Positions 44,801 to 53,927 are shown, counted from the first letter of the stretch. The stretch: 64,000 nucleotides of DNA from Bacillota bacterium (GCA_023400235.1 JAEXFI010000055.1:1-64000), one strand, 5' to 3'. Numbers and translations: made by a program. The notes: a model not told the origin generated them from the sequence alone.

Positions 44801-47800
44801 TGCATTATTCTCCTTGTCCTTATAGGTCGTCACAACGGCCTCCCTGATGAGTTCATAATCTATCAGGACACTTTCAATCTCCTGGAGTTCTATCCTGTAG
44901 CCTCGGATCTTCAACTGGCGGTCAGTCCTTCCACAGTATACCATATCCCCGCCCTGCAACAGTTTTGCATGGTCACCCGATCTGTATAATCTCTCTCCCG
45001 GTAAGAAGGGGTCCTCTATAAACCTTTCGCCGGTAAGTTCAGCCCTATTGAGATACCCTCTTCCTACACCTGAACCGCCAACATAAATCTCTCCGGCCAC
45101 CCCCACCGGGCATAAATTCATGTCATTATCCAATATATATGTATAGACCTTTGGCAGGGGCTGCCCTATATTGCTGCTGCCGTCGTTCATATCCTCACTG
45201 GTGATTTCCTTATATGTAACATGCACCGTGGTTTCGGTAATACCATACATGTTTATGAGCCGGACGTTGGGGAATCTGAGATTCCACCCCTTCAGCTTAT
45301 GTGGATTTAGGGCTTCTCCACCGAAGATTACATACCTTAGCTTGATACTTTCCTCCCGGCAGCTATCCAGCATTTCATTGGACAAGGTGTAGAAAGCTGT
45401 GGGTGTCTGATTCAGCACTGTAACCCTATTTTGCATGAGGACATTACAGAGCTCTTTGGGATTACGGGCAAGTTCATTTGGAATAAGAATCAATTTCCCA
45501 CCTGAAAGTAGTGCTCCGTATATCTCCCATACTGAAAAATCAAAGCAGATTGAATGGTACATTGTCCAGACATCATCAGCATTGAACGAAAACGGTGTCC
45601 GGCGGTTAAATATGAGATTGACTACATTACCATGCTCAATCATCACTCCCTTAGGCGCTCCCGTTGTACCCGAGGTGTATATCACATAGGCAAGACTGTC
45701 TGAGGAATTCACCGGTTCAGGATTATGTACGGGAACATCCGCTCCCATATTTATTTCCTCTGTGTTGATTACTTTTCCGGTATATGCTTCGTCAGGTGTG
45801 AAAGCTACATTGGTCATCAGCAGCTTGACTCCGCTGTCGCTCAATATGTAGTTAATCCTCTCCTTTGGATAATTTACATCTAAAGGCAGATAGGCGCCCC
45901 CTGCTTTCATTATGGCCAATACTGTCATAATCATTGTAAAGGAATAATCACAAAGCATGGCAACAATGTCCCCGGGCTTGATATATTGCCTTATGCCGTG
46001 GCATAGCTTGTTGGAAAGCCTGTTGAGTTCATCATATGTCATTGCCTCATAGTCAAGCACTAAGGCAATCTTCTGCGGAGTATTCCTTACCTGCTTTTCA
46101 AATATAGATATGATTGTTTCACTGTACTCACAGCGTCCGGCTTCCGCTCTGCACGCGCGGATTATTTCCTCCCGCTCCTCATTGCTCAGCAGTTGTATGT
46201 CCTTGATTTTCATATCAGGTGCATTTGAAATTTCAGTCAGTATGTTTACCAGACAGAGGGTAAAGCAGTTAATCGTTTCTTCCTTGAACAGTCTTGGAGA
46301 GTATTCAAATTCTATAGTGTAGGAACCCTTTGATTCATTAAGTTCAAGCATCAAATCAAATTTGGAGCTATTGTTGTTCACCAGTTGAAATTCTGCGTCC
46401 ATATCCATGAATTTCATGCCGGGCATATCCAGACTCTGCATTGTAAACATGACGTCAAACAACGGGTGGCGACTTGGGTCAGTGTTGACTTCAGATGCCT
46501 GGACTATATCTTCAAACTGCACTTCGCCATTACCTATACCGTTGAGCACCTTGGCCTTCACATCTGACAGGAAATCCAGATATGACATCTCAGGCTCAAC
46601 AGTGCCCACCAGCGGTATTGTGTTTACAAACATGCCTACCATTTGCTTCAGTTCGGGCTGCTCTCTCACCGATACGGGACTGCCGATAATTATATTGCGC
46701 TGTCCCGTATACTTATACAGCAAAATATAGAAAGCGGACAAAAAATACATATAGAGAGTAACACCCCTATGTTTCGCACCTATATTGATAGAAGCCATCA
46801 AAGCTTCATCCAGATGGAAGCGCAGCCTTTTACCCTCATAGGACCTGTACTCCGGTCTGATGAAATCATAAGGCAGATTCAGCAAAGAAAGCTCTATGGA
46901 GGAAAGCTCCTTCATCCAATAATTTAACTTTCGGGTATATTCTTCTGTTTCTTTCCTGCGCTTCTGCCACAGTGCATAATCTTTATACTGTAAAGCAGGT
47001 TTGGTTAAGAATATTCCGTTATACAGCATGCTTAAATCATTTAAAAGTATGGCCAGTGAATGTTCGTCTATGGTAATATGATGAAAGTTCATTATGAGAC
47101 AATGCTTTTCTTCGTTAAGCGTCAGCACCCTCGCATTAAAAAGCACTTCACTTTCCAGTTCAACATTCTCCAGGCATCTCAGAATCTGCTCCTCGGAGAT
47201 TGTCTCCTCTTCTACAGTCTCATGCAATAGGCTGAAGTCAAAATTTTCATTTACCTTTTGTATTGGCTCCACGCTGCCTAATACAACAGAGGTTCTTAAT
47301 ATTTCATACCTCAGAATCAGCGCTCTGAAGGCCTTTTCCATGCGTCTGACATCCAGTCTGCCTTGTATATGTATGACTACCGGAACATGGTAGCTTCCTC
47401 CTATTTCCTTATGAGAGCTGATAATCAGCATACGTTTCTGCTCTGATGATATGGGATAGCTTTCCTGTACCGCTGCGGGCATTATCCTGTCATAATTGCT
47501 GCTGCCGGTATTTTCTATTATTTCTGCCAATTTCCTGATGGTATCTGTTTCAAGCACCTGGTTCAGCGGCAAATCAACATTAAATGTGGTCTGAATTTTC
47601 CACAGAAGTGAGGTGGCCTTCAGGGAATGCCCCCCCAATCTGAAAAAGCTCTGGCTTACTCCCACTTCATCTAGCTCAAGCAATTCCTTCCATATTTCAA
47701 CTAAAGTTTCTTCTACAGCATTTGCCGGCTTTTCCCTGTCATCTGCTGAAAGCTGCATGCCAATGAGCTTGCGGACTGCCTTTGCGTCTGCCTTGCCACT

Positions 47801-50017
47801 GTCTGTCTTAGGTATATCTTCAAGAGGAATTATTAAATTTGGAAGCATATAATGTGGAAGCATATTCTTCAAAAAGTCCTTTAAGTCTTCCATATCCATC
47901 TCGTTATTGATCGAAACACAGGCACACAAATAAGTGTCTGCATCTTCCCCCAAAGGCAGCACTACTGCTTCCTTGACATTTTCGTGTAATTGCAGGCAGG
48001 CTTTTATCTCCTCAGTTTCAATACGAAACCCTCTTATTTTTATCTGATTATCCTTTCGGCCTCTGAATTCAACCGTACCCTCAGGCAGCCATCTTGCCAA
48101 ATCACCAGTCTTATATAACCTTTCAGTGCTGCAAAACGGATTCTCCATGAATTTCTCATTATTTTGGGAACCGCTGCCTATGTAACCTCTGGATACTCCT
48201 GCACCGGAAATGTACAGTTCGCCAAAAACGCCATAGGGCAGCAGTTCAAGTTGAGAATCCAGTATATACATATTTACGTTTTGAATAGGTTTTCCAATAT
48301 TGCTTATTGCTTCTTCAGTCATGTGTCTGTTAAAGGATGTTACTACTGCATTTTCAGTTGGCCCATACTCATTTATCAGAATAATATTACTATTTTTGCT
48401 TTTGCTGAGTCTTATGGTTTTTATGTCGGTAATATCTCCGGCTAACGTAACCTTCTTAAGAGATCGAAAATATTCAGGGGTTCCCTGTTCAAGAATTGAA
48501 TGGTATAAAGCCGGTACTGAAATGAAGTGCGTTATGGCGTGTTCTTTGATGCTTTCCGCTATAATTGCAGGATTCTTGGCAGCTTCATCTTTCAACAGTA
48601 CGACTTTTGCTCCTGAAACAAGTGGAGTAAAAAAACTTGTCATAAATCCGTCAAAACAGTAGGAGAATAGCTGAAGCACCATATCTTCGGTTCCCAGGCG
48701 GTATTCCTCCATTCTCCAAGTGATTGCATTGACAATATTCCCATGCTCTATCATCACACCCTTTGGCAAACCTGTGGAACCGGATGTAAAAATAATATAG
48801 GCCAGATTGTTTTTCCCTACAGGCAATTCAAGATTGGAGTGGTTCATAGTCCGGGTATTTTCCCAGAACTCACCGGAAGAAGTATCAACCTGCTTCAAAG
48901 CAAAACGGAGCCCATTTTGAGCCCCATCATCCATCAGCACTATTTTGGCATTTGTTTCATTTATTATATGCAATATCCTCTCGGAAGGATTTCCAGTATC
49001 AACCGGTACGAAAGCCGCACCGCATTTAAGGACACCCAGCAACGCAACAGCCATATGTATTCCGGGTGAATATAGCAAAACAACCTTATCACCCGGTTCC
49101 AAGCCTTCACTGACAAGCTTTCGGGCAAGCAAATTGGCCTTTCTGTTCAAATCCATGTAGCTTATGGCTTCTTTATCAGAAATCAATGCAGTTGCTCCGG
49201 GAGTTTTACGGACCTGAGCTTCAAATAGCTGATGTAAGCCTGAAAATTCAACCGGGACCTCTTTTCCGCGGGATATGCCCAGGATTTCCCGGTATTCCTC
49301 GGGAGTCAACAGCTCAAGCAGTGATAAATCCTGTCTTATATTCTGACTGGCGGACCTTATAATATTTGTAAACTGGTGTGACAGTTTTATTAATAACTTC
49401 TCATGAAACTTTTCACCGGCAAAGGATATCTTGCCGGTAAGTCTGCCATCCAGGCGCGAAAAGGCTATAGCCAGGTCAAACTTGCCGGTTGGCCCTGCCC
49501 TATGTATGTTTTCCAGTGAAAACATTATACTGTTTTCAAAAAACCTGTCAACCTCCTGCTCTTCAAACATGTCATCAAGGATTTCTTCTAATGGAAGGTC
49601 CTGATTGGAATAGGCCTCAGTCACAGTTTTCTTTGTTTCCAGAATAGCGCCCCTCAAGTCATTTGGAAGGGTCAGACCTCCCTGCATAAGAACAAGTCCG
49701 TCACCGGAGCCGTATTGGGGAGACAAAACCGACATCTGTGTTTCTCCCGTATACTTCCAGATAATACACTTAAACAAGGATAACAGTAAAATATACAGAG
49801 ACAAATCCGAATTGCTGCATATTTTAAGTATGTCCGCAGTTACCTCCTCAGGTATGCTGATATTGATATCTTTTATAGTCGTAGTCTTATCAGGGTTCAT
49901 GGAATTTCTGCGGTAAAGCTTGATAAATGCACCTTCAAATGCCGCTGAGAAATCCTTACTCTCCCAAAAAAGCCTTTGCTTATTTAATTTATCTTTTATT
50001 TCATTAATATTGAACAT
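38861..50017 (-). CDS. three-module NRPS ending in epimerase and BtrH-like domain
   Basis: A 3718-residue megasynthase. Domains: half condensation domain, C-lobe only (1-245); A1 (258-745); T1 (Ser798); C (850-1285, HHITIDE); A2 (1300-1795); T2 (Ser1844); C (1920-2345, HHAILDGWS); A3 (2375-2845); T3 (Ser2894); epimerase (2945-3375, HHLVIDAVSWR and RTVGWFT); then a BtrH-like domain (3385-3718). My reading of the ten specificity residues is DGTITAEVVK for A1 (nine of ten match a tyrosine code), DFWNIGMVHK for A2 (exact threonine code) and DVWYLADVIK for A3 (no match known to me). There is no thioesterase. In the last domain Cys3402, His3507 and Asp3525 fit the BtrH triad. GGGGGA precedes the ATG. 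The D-configured third residue follows from the epimerase. Confidence 0.92.
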   Translation of the reverse strand: MFNINEIKDKLNKQRLFWESKDFSAAFEGAFIKLYRRNSMNPDKTTTIKDINISIPEEVTADILKICSNSDLSLYILLLSLFKCIIWKYTGETQMSVLSPQYGSGDGLVLMQGGLTLPNDLRGAILETKKTVTEAYSNQDLPLEEILDDMFEEQEVDRFFENSIMFSLENIHRAGPTGKFDLAIAFSRLDGRLTGKISFAGEKFHEKLLIKLSHQFTNIIRSASQNIRQDLSLLELLTPEEYREILGISRGKEVPVEFSGLHQLFEAQVRKTPGATALISDKEAISYMDLNRKANLLARKLVSEGLEPGDKVVLLYSPGIHMAVALLGVLKCGAAFVPVDTGNPSERILHIINETNAKIVLMDDGAQNGLRFALKQVDTSSGEFWENTRTMNHSNLELPVGKNNLAYIIFTSGSTGLPKGVMIEHGNIVNAITWRMEEYRLGTEDMVLQLFSYCFDGFMTSFFTPLVSGAKVVLLKDEAAKNPAIIAESIKEHAITHFISVPALYHSILEQGTPEYFRSLKKVTLAGDITDIKTIRLSKSKNSNIILINEYGPTENAVVTSFNRHMTEEAISNIGKPIQNVNMYILDSQLELLPYGVFGELYISGAGVSRGYIGSGSQNNEKFMENPFCSTERLYKTGDLARWLPEGTVEFRGRKDNQIKIRGFRIETEEIKACLQLHENVKEAVVLPLGEDADTYLCACVSINNEMDMEDLKDFLKNMLPHYMLPNLIIPLEDIPKTDSGKADAKAVRKLIGMQLSADDREKPANAVEETLVEIWKELLELDEVGVSQSFFRLGGHSLKATSLLWKIQTTFNVDLPLNQVLETDTIRKLAEIIENTGSSNYDRIMPAAVQESYPISSEQKRMLIISSHKEIGGSYHVPVVIHIQGRLDVRRMEKAFRALILRYEILRTSVVLGSVEPIQKVNENFDFSLLHETVEEETISEEQILRCLENVELESEVLFNARVLTLNEEKHCLIMNFHHITIDEHSLAILLNDLSMLYNGIFLTKPALQYKDYALWQKRRKETEEYTRKLNYWMKELSSIELSLLNLPYDFIRPEYRSYEGKRLRFHLDEALMASINIGAKHRGVTLYMYFLSAFYILLYKYTGQRNIIIGSPVSVREQPELKQMVGMFVNTIPLVGTVEPEMSYLDFLSDVKAKVLNGIGNGEVQFEDIVQASEVNTDPSRHPLFDVMFTMQSLDMPGMKFMDMDAEFQLVNNNSSKFDLMLELNESKGSYTIEFEYSPRLFKEETINCFTLCLVNILTEISNAPDMKIKDIQLLSNEEREEIIRACRAEAGRCEYSETIISIFEKQVRNTPQKIALVLDYEAMTYDELNRLSNKLCHGIRQYIKPGDIVAMLCDYSFTMIMTVLAIMKAGGAYLPLDVNYPKERINYILSDSGVKLLMTNVAFTPDEAYTGKVINTEEINMGADVPVHNPEPVNSSDSLAYVIYTSGTTGAPKGVMIEHGNVVNLIFNRRTPFSFNADDVWTMYHSICFDFSVWEIYGALLSGGKLILIPNELARNPKELCNVLMQNRVTVLNQTPTAFYTLSNEMLDSCREESIKLRYVIFGGEALNPHKLKGWNLRFPNVRLINMYGITETTVHVTYKEITSEDMNDGSSNIGQPLPKVYTYILDNDMNLCPVGVAGEIYVGGSGVGRGYLNRAELTGERFIEDPFLPGERLYRSGDHAKLLQGGDMVYCGRTDRQLKIRGYRIELQEIESVLIDYELIREAVVTTYKDKENNANIAAYFTSDKKIPVDSIRTHLEQFLPQYMIPAYIVQLEGFVFTKNGKLDMTALPDPQKLKAKEVPVDPPATGLEKRMAEIWSEVLNIQGGKISMHDNFFHLGGDSIKAIKLLYQINSRLKLNLQIGDLYKKSNVKELCDYIESSGEVVVESLEERVEEELSALRCSISDACSHKGIDMLDFEDVYPMSDIELGMIYHYVKNNNERPYHDQFIFQVGCGPEEDELLDRALYKVVSRHPILRSIFNIEDYEVPVHMVRKGNPIRPEWIDLRQYGDGEQKELVLRHMENDRAKPFDFQQPFWRIVFFRVSHRSVLILLVTHHAILDGWSVASLRTELINTFFRLAAGDNRELPPLKNSYRRYIVEQKCVEGKKEVRQFWLDELYDYKRLQLPLLTIEQRSGKASVSVVLENSIQHGLTEASLKYQTDVRSICFAAYIYMLNMYSYENDFIVGLVNSNRPLCQDGEKILGCFLNTIPFRAVIDRNSTWEDIIQNTSRKIRALKPYDRLSLTKIVNSIGESQEQNPLFDTTFNFVNFDAMRDTHIKNEFGIKDIAYTNTMLDFTVDITSGSILLDMTFSSLVDEKHILRMLGYYKKILELFITEAAEPARKDKVLSQDELDRIMWDFEDSFREYPGDKPIHLFFEEQVSRTPNKIAVVCGKQCLTYSELNQKADSIAGLLRSRGGEVDTGIAIMTGRSCDMIIGLLAILKAGCAFLPIEPGTPQDRVNYIIKNSKAGLMLTQGKYAENTSFTIPCILLDDSSLYDEKSRHPVENINTGRDLAYVIYTSGTTGNPKGVMVEHRSLVNLCLWHIDEYSVTAEDRATKYANSGFDVSVWEIFPYLICGAELHILETELLLELEQLNKYLEEHRITIAYLPTPVCEQFMELENNSLRYLLTAGDKLRKYIKRNYRLANDYGPTETTVISSGMVVDKPYDNIPIGKAVYNTQLIIVDKNTNLQPWGVEGELCIAGDGLARGYMYNEELTNKSFRTDIFKGIRMYRTGDLARILNDGNIEYLGRNDRQVKIRGYRIELSEIESRMLEFTGIKKAVVNKTSNDEIEAFYQAEQLINITALKDFLLTGLPKYMIPSRFTNIESVPLTPNGKIDYKALAEMTVEVKPAKTESILPQNSKQQALLEVWKQVLRTGAMGITDDFFDMGGDSIKAMQAVAKLNGLGFDLKVNDLFTYRTIDKLSSLIRNKVNSIEQKKLVGSSGLNPIQAWFFENEFQNPHHWNQAFMLYRQEGFDAGILGSVWEKLIEHHDALRSTFRKEKGIYRQFIGDSGNTGFTIETVEINPLEDYVAQITENAENLQRSLNIFQGPVIKAMLFKTKLGDYLAVVIHHLVIDAVSWRILFESFAEMYRQTLEGIDVKPKDKTNSIFDYIAELNKFASGGNLSGEADYWKKELEKEFCALPKVSDLPQKFSGDFNKLSLSIPWGEIDFLANQVCRLLDTNLFEILLTCLGAALKMWTGGSRFRIMLEGHGREEALLNLELYRTVGWFTIMYPFNLDVGKLEAYRDNITQIGRSLESASRHRLSYGVLKYMSDIDKDVYMYEKSMNDVIFNYIGHFDSDVDTDVFSISDISCGNAADANNHVQESLNISCYIVNQEFHLDVVYNKDCYQEESISAMLKNYETYLYALMDSTLKTAVAEKTCFIFSGIKPFNAVFFKDCFYHALLSAFGHKDIDPLILFANSVSVLEVELERKDINFSNRYLDALKDEELLESLNISYKKRCYSDAICEDIVKLISEGFLPIINVDCHCLEGKKDAFQKTHWLHALLVYGFDAHKREFSIVDNVDVFSLDYCQRTISFEEIARAYDSYNTYFNTNRKQTSIFAISFEGYLPGKSTKEDIRQSAIAAIKNTFDQRRKSIENTDLIYTEFCAIILDENKLRLNIKNLSFIFNDILSAKRIEKYKISRLFDNLELCSILEELIEYYGNISNVLRKLDFKFSPKKDFHKSLTESLKCAFELEEQYNSKLDKFIYEVKHE

Positions 50018-50054
50018 GTTTTCCCCCTGATATTTAAAAATCTCCGTTTACATT

Positions 50055-51686
50055 CTAAAAGTCAAACTCCGCATCCAGCTCCGGCAGACCGCCTGTAAGA
50101 CTGTCATCCTTAATTCCGTTGCCTTCAATGCTCCTCGAAATCTTATATGAACCTTCAAACTTTTGACTGACCTGCTGGTTAAAGGACGTAATATATGCCT
50201 TTACTTCTGAGATGGACCAACCTCTGCTTAAAAGGTTGAATAGCCCAGGATAATCAAAATCATTTTGAGGCAGCCAGATAGAATTTCTTACATTAATAAA
50301 AATATAGTCAATCCAGTCTGCCGCCTCCTTTGCATTCATAGTACAGTGGGTCCACTCGAACTGGGAATTCCTGAGCTTATATTTATCCTTCAGCTCATGT
50401 ACGGGTGTCATCAGATCATAATACCACAATTGGGTTCTGTAAAAGTCAGGCTGTGCTGTCTCGATAAAGTCAATAGTATCTTTTACAGTCTTATCTGTCT
50501 CACCGGGGAAGCCCACAATAAACGATGCATATGAAATAATGCCGTATTTTTTAAGAAGCTCCATCCCCCTGTAATAAGCTTCGATAGAAGTCTTTTTATT
50601 CATATTTTCAAGGATGCTCTGACTCCCTGATTCAATACCCAGAAAAACTCCTTCGCAGCCGGCTTCCTTCATAAGTAAAACAGTCTCTTCGTCGGCATAT
50701 TGGCATCTGAAATGACTATTCCATCTGAATTTATATTTCTTGTTTATAAATAATTTCAAAATTTCTTTAAATCTATTTACAGGTACATTGAATGTATCAT
50801 CCACGAAATTCACACTGTTTATATGAGGCTGCAAAGCAATCAGATCAAGCTCTCTGCAGAGGTATTCAGGAGCGATGTAGGTATATTCTCCTGCATTGTG
50901 GGGAAAGCCGCAAAAGGCACAGGCAAAAGGACAGGATATGGCTGTTCTTACTGAAACCATTCTCCTTCCCATATCTTTAAAAAGCTTCCAGTCCACCAGG
51001 TTGTTTTCAAGGTCATTCTCCTCACGGCTGATTTTATTGAAAATATATGAATCAGCTTCCCTGTATATCAAATTATCAATGCTATTTAGGGAGGTGTTAT
51101 TTTTTATTGCATAAAGCAGCTTTGTCAGCGCAAGCTCACCCTGAGAGCTGTTTATGTAAAAATCCGCTCCTATCTGTTTCAGAAGATAAAGTGTGGAAGG
51201 CTGATCAAGGGACCTTATTTGATTGGCTATGAATGGACCTCCCAGGATAATCTTCACCTGCGTATCCCTGGATTTGATAAAATCCATTATCTCCAGGATT
51301 GGAAGTACGGAAACATAATATGTAGTAGTTATGGCAATTGCCATAACTCTTCTTTGTAGAAGCATATCTGCCAAGTATTCCTTTTCTTCCTGAAAGGAGT
51401 TTATGAAATCGAAAGATAAGCCTTTACGATTAAGAAATGTTCCCAGGTATCCGATAGTGGCGCTGAAAATATTGTTATAATTCAACAAGCCATGCACATT
51501 GTCAGGAAACTGCCTGTTATAAACATCACTTAAGGAACACGCCTTGCCGTCTGACTCTATAAAGCTTAAATTCAAGTCACGGTATGCACCTGATCCCACT
51601 CCCATTTTTTTTATATTGTCCACGTATTCACTGAAAACCATCTGATTGTTCCCAATTAAGAGACAGTCAATTCTTTCGCCGTTCAA
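50055..51686 (-). CDS. B12-binding radical SAM enzyme of the peptide locus (PhpK-like)
   Basis: A 543-residue protein: a cobalamin-type Rossmann domain (about 65-200; AIAITTTYYVS, IILGGPFIA) and a radical SAM core with C252-x3-C256-x2-C259 (SCPFACAFCGFP) and VFLGIESGS. The overall layout resembles PhpK-type methyltransferases linked to NRPS loci, so C- or P-methylation of a carrier-bound or free peptide is likely. The TTG at 51686 is preceded by AGGAG at eight bases; a GTG three codons up overlaps the site. The C-terminus ends LDAEFDF, much like the end of the next-door condensation protein (ADVEFNFE). It sits between that gene and the NRPS. Confidence 0.8.
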   Translation of the reverse strand: MNGERIDCLLIGNNQMVFSEYVDNIKKMGVGSGAYRDLNLSFIESDGKACSLSDVYNRQFPDNVHGLLNYNNIFSATIGYLGTFLNRKGLSFDFINSFQEEKEYLADMLLQRRVMAIAITTTYYVSVLPILEIMDFIKSRDTQVKIILGGPFIANQIRSLDQPSTLYLLKQIGADFYINSSQGELALTKLLYAIKNNTSLNSIDNLIYREADSYIFNKISREENDLENNLVDWKLFKDMGRRMVSVRTAISCPFACAFCGFPHNAGEYTYIAPEYLCRELDLIALQPHINSVNFVDDTFNVPVNRFKEILKLFINKKYKFRWNSHFRCQYADEETVLLMKEAGCEGVFLGIESGSQSILENMNKKTSIEAYYRGMELLKKYGIISYASFIVGFPGETDKTVKDTIDFIETAQPDFYRTQLWYYDLMTPVHELKDKYKLRNSQFEWTHCTMNAKEAADWIDYIFINVRNSIWLPQNDFDYPGLFNLLSRGWSISEVKAYITSFNQQVSQKFEGSYKISRSIEGNGIKDDSLTGGLPELDAEFDF

Positions 51687-51703
51687 CGTTACCACTCCTG
51701 TAT

Positions 51704-53104
51704 CTATTCAAAGTTAAACTCCACATCCGCTGCTATCAAATCAGAATTATTACCTGCCGCTAATAAATCCTGTACAGATGAAGATAGTTGGTTTTTCATA
51801 TATTCAAGTATTCCGGTGAATTCGTCGTTCACCCACCCGGCATCAAAATAAAATTTATGCCGGTTATAATTAATATTAACGGAACATGTTTCCTGCTTTC
51901 TTTTCACATCCAGATACAGCTCATAATTTGCCAGCTCTCTGTAGTAAATATCCTTGATTGCAAATGGAAAATCCTCATAAGGAGCAAGCAGCTCCTCGGA
52001 ATCTATATTGAAGTTTATGACCATAAAGTTATCATTTGTCTTTAGATTGGCACAGGCCATTATTTCTCCCAAGGATAAATAGCTGAATTTGGACGATCTT
52101 AGAATGTCACCCTGAATTTTTTTCAATAGTTCCAGAAAGCTCAAACTGCCGGGAATAAGCACAGGCACAGTGTTTACAAACAAACCGCAAATTTTTTCAA
52201 CATTTTTCACATCAATCATTCTGCCTGATACTACACATCCCATAACGACATGACTTTTATAGTAGTTTTTAAGCACAAAAATGCCCCATGCCGCAAGTAT
52301 GACAGTATTATAAGTCACCTTTGCGTATAAGGCCATTTCCCTGACGATTCTATCCGAGTATTCAGATATCTGGATATTTGCAGATGCCATTTCTGCCTTT
52401 TCAGACACTTGCTCCTGATAAATCGGAGCTGAAGCCTCTTTTAGATAGAGACTCCAGTACTCTCTTGCCTTTTCATAATCCTGCCTTGCTATCCATTCCA
52501 GGTATAAGCTGTACTGGTAGTTGGTATTGTTGTGTACAAGGCTTTTCATGCGGCTGTAATACGCTGAAAAGAATTGCTTTTCAAGTTGCTTTACAGACCA
52601 GGCATCCATAATGATATGATGATAGGTACAAACTATTTTGTATCTGTTTTCACCCAGCTTCATAACCGCAATCCTGAAGGTTTCCTTTGCAATATCTATA
52701 TTTTTGTCTGCATCATTTTCTATAAATTCATTAATCAGGTTCTCCTGGCCTTCCATGCCGGATAGGTCGATTACCTCCAGTTTGACGAGTCTTTTCCTTA
52801 AAAGTATCTGACGCGGACTGTCAGGCTGAGGGCAATCATATATTGTCCTCAGAATTTCATTCTCTTCAATGAGCCTGTTAAAAGTGTATTCTAGTATTTC
52901 AAGGTCAAGCTCTCCTTCCACCAGGCAGACAGCCTGTTCAAGATAGGCCCTGTCCTTGCGGAGCATGTAATGGTACAGCATGCCCTGCTGTACAGGTGAG
53001 AGGGGCAAAACAGCCTGAAACTCATCTGAGTACCCTGTATCACTAATAATCTCCTTTGAACCTGAACCGGTTAAATATTGATTTTTATTTTCTGGTTTAC
53101 ACAT
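51704..53104 (-). CDS. free-standing condensation-domain protein
   Basis: A 466-residue single C domain. The N-terminus has VLPLSPVQQGMLYHYML, and the catalytic HHIIMDAW has the second His and the Asp intact. CGLFVNTVPV and the later core motifs follow. It should form an amide between two carrier-bound units. It may supply the chain-starting condensation that the NRPS lacks, because that protein begins with only the C-lobe of a C domain. Residues after about 450 form a tail ending ADVEFNFE. It lies between the methyltransferase and B12 radical SAM genes on the same transcript. Confidence 0.88.
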   Translation of the reverse strand: MCKPENKNQYLTGSGSKEIISDTGYSDEFQAVLPLSPVQQGMLYHYMLRKDRAYLEQAVCLVEGELDLEILEYTFNRLIEENEILRTIYDCPQPDSPRQILLRKRLVKLEVIDLSGMEGQENLINEFIENDADKNIDIAKETFRIAVMKLGENRYKIVCTYHHIIMDAWSVKQLEKQFFSAYYSRMKSLVHNNTNYQYSLYLEWIARQDYEKAREYWSLYLKEASAPIYQEQVSEKAEMASANIQISEYSDRIVREMALYAKVTYNTVILAAWGIFVLKNYYKSHVVMGCVVSGRMIDVKNVEKICGLFVNTVPVLIPGSLSFLELLKKIQGDILRSSKFSYLSLGEIMACANLKTNDNFMVINFNIDSEELLAPYEDFPFAIKDIYYRELANYELYLDVKRKQETCSVNINYNRHKFYFDAGWVNDEFTGILEYMKNQLSSSVQDLLAAGNNSDLIAADVEFNFE

Positions 53105-53138
53105 ATTTCACCACAAGCTTCTCACTTAAGAATAATTG

Positions 53139-53909
53139 TTATATTTTTTCAGCAATAACTGCAAACCCTCTGCCATCTATGTAGTTGGTATCAATTTCTA
53201 CAACCTTGAAACCGCAATGCTTGAGCATTAATTCCAACTCACTGTGATATACATACCTATATACAATATTTACCTTGAATTCTTCCATAACCTTGCCTTT
53301 ATTCATCTTTGTATAGACAAAATCACAGTACTGAATCTGAGGGTAAAGGTCAACTGTATAATTTGTAGTCATTAGAAAAAGTTCACCGTTTTTTGTTCTG
53401 AATCTGGTACATTCACTAAGCTGTCTGTCATATATGATTTTCTCCATAGGCTGGAATATATCCAAATACAGCCTGCCGCCCTTATTCAGATTCCTGTTGC
53501 AGTTATTCAGCAGTGTCAATTGCTGTTCCTGGTCTGCTATAGCTAAAAAGAGACCATCCGGGATGGCGATCATATTGTATAATTCGCTATGCTTGTATTC
53601 CAAAGCATCCCCCAGAATAAGCGTTATATTGTCAGAAACATGCTTTTCCTCTTTTTCAAGCTTCTCCCGAACCACCTGGTGCATATATGGTGAAATATCA
53701 ACACTATGAATCTTATATCCCTCCCGGGCCAGTTGGATTGTCAGCATGCCGGTAGCAGTTCCAAATTCAAGCACCGGTCCCTCACATATCCTGGCCCCCT
53801 CCATATAAAATGCATTCATCCTTTCCAGATTATTAATCTTTACTTTTCCAAAGGAAGGTGAATCATCATATATCCTTGCTAAAAATGAATCATAATCAAT
53901 TTTTTTCAT
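53139..53909 (-). CDS. SAM-dependent methyltransferase
   Basis: A 256-residue class-I methyltransferase. Motif I is VLEFGTATGMLTIQLA (about 45-60), the acidic loop is HSVDIS, and LILGDALEY marks motif II. After motif III (LNKGGRLYLDIFQP) an extra beta region completes the substrate side. An N-, O- or C-methyl transfer onto the peptide or a precursor is likely; the target is unknown. GGGGG precedes the ATG. It lies between the HemN-like radical SAM gene and the condensation gene. Confidence 0.85.
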   Translation of the reverse strand: MKKIDYDSFLARIYDDSPSFGKVKINNLERMNAFYMEGARICEGPVLEFGTATGMLTIQLAREGYKIHSVDISPYMHQVVREKLEKEEKHVSDNITLILGDALEYKHSELYNMIAIPDGLFLAIADQEQQLTLLNNCNRNLNKGGRLYLDIFQPMEKIIYDRQLSECTRFRTKNGELFLMTTNYTVDLYPQIQYCDFVYTKMNKGKVMEEFKVNIVYRYVYHSELELMLKHCGFKVVEIDTNYIDGRGFAVIAEKI

Positions 53910-53927
53910 AGTAAACCCCCAGTTTTT

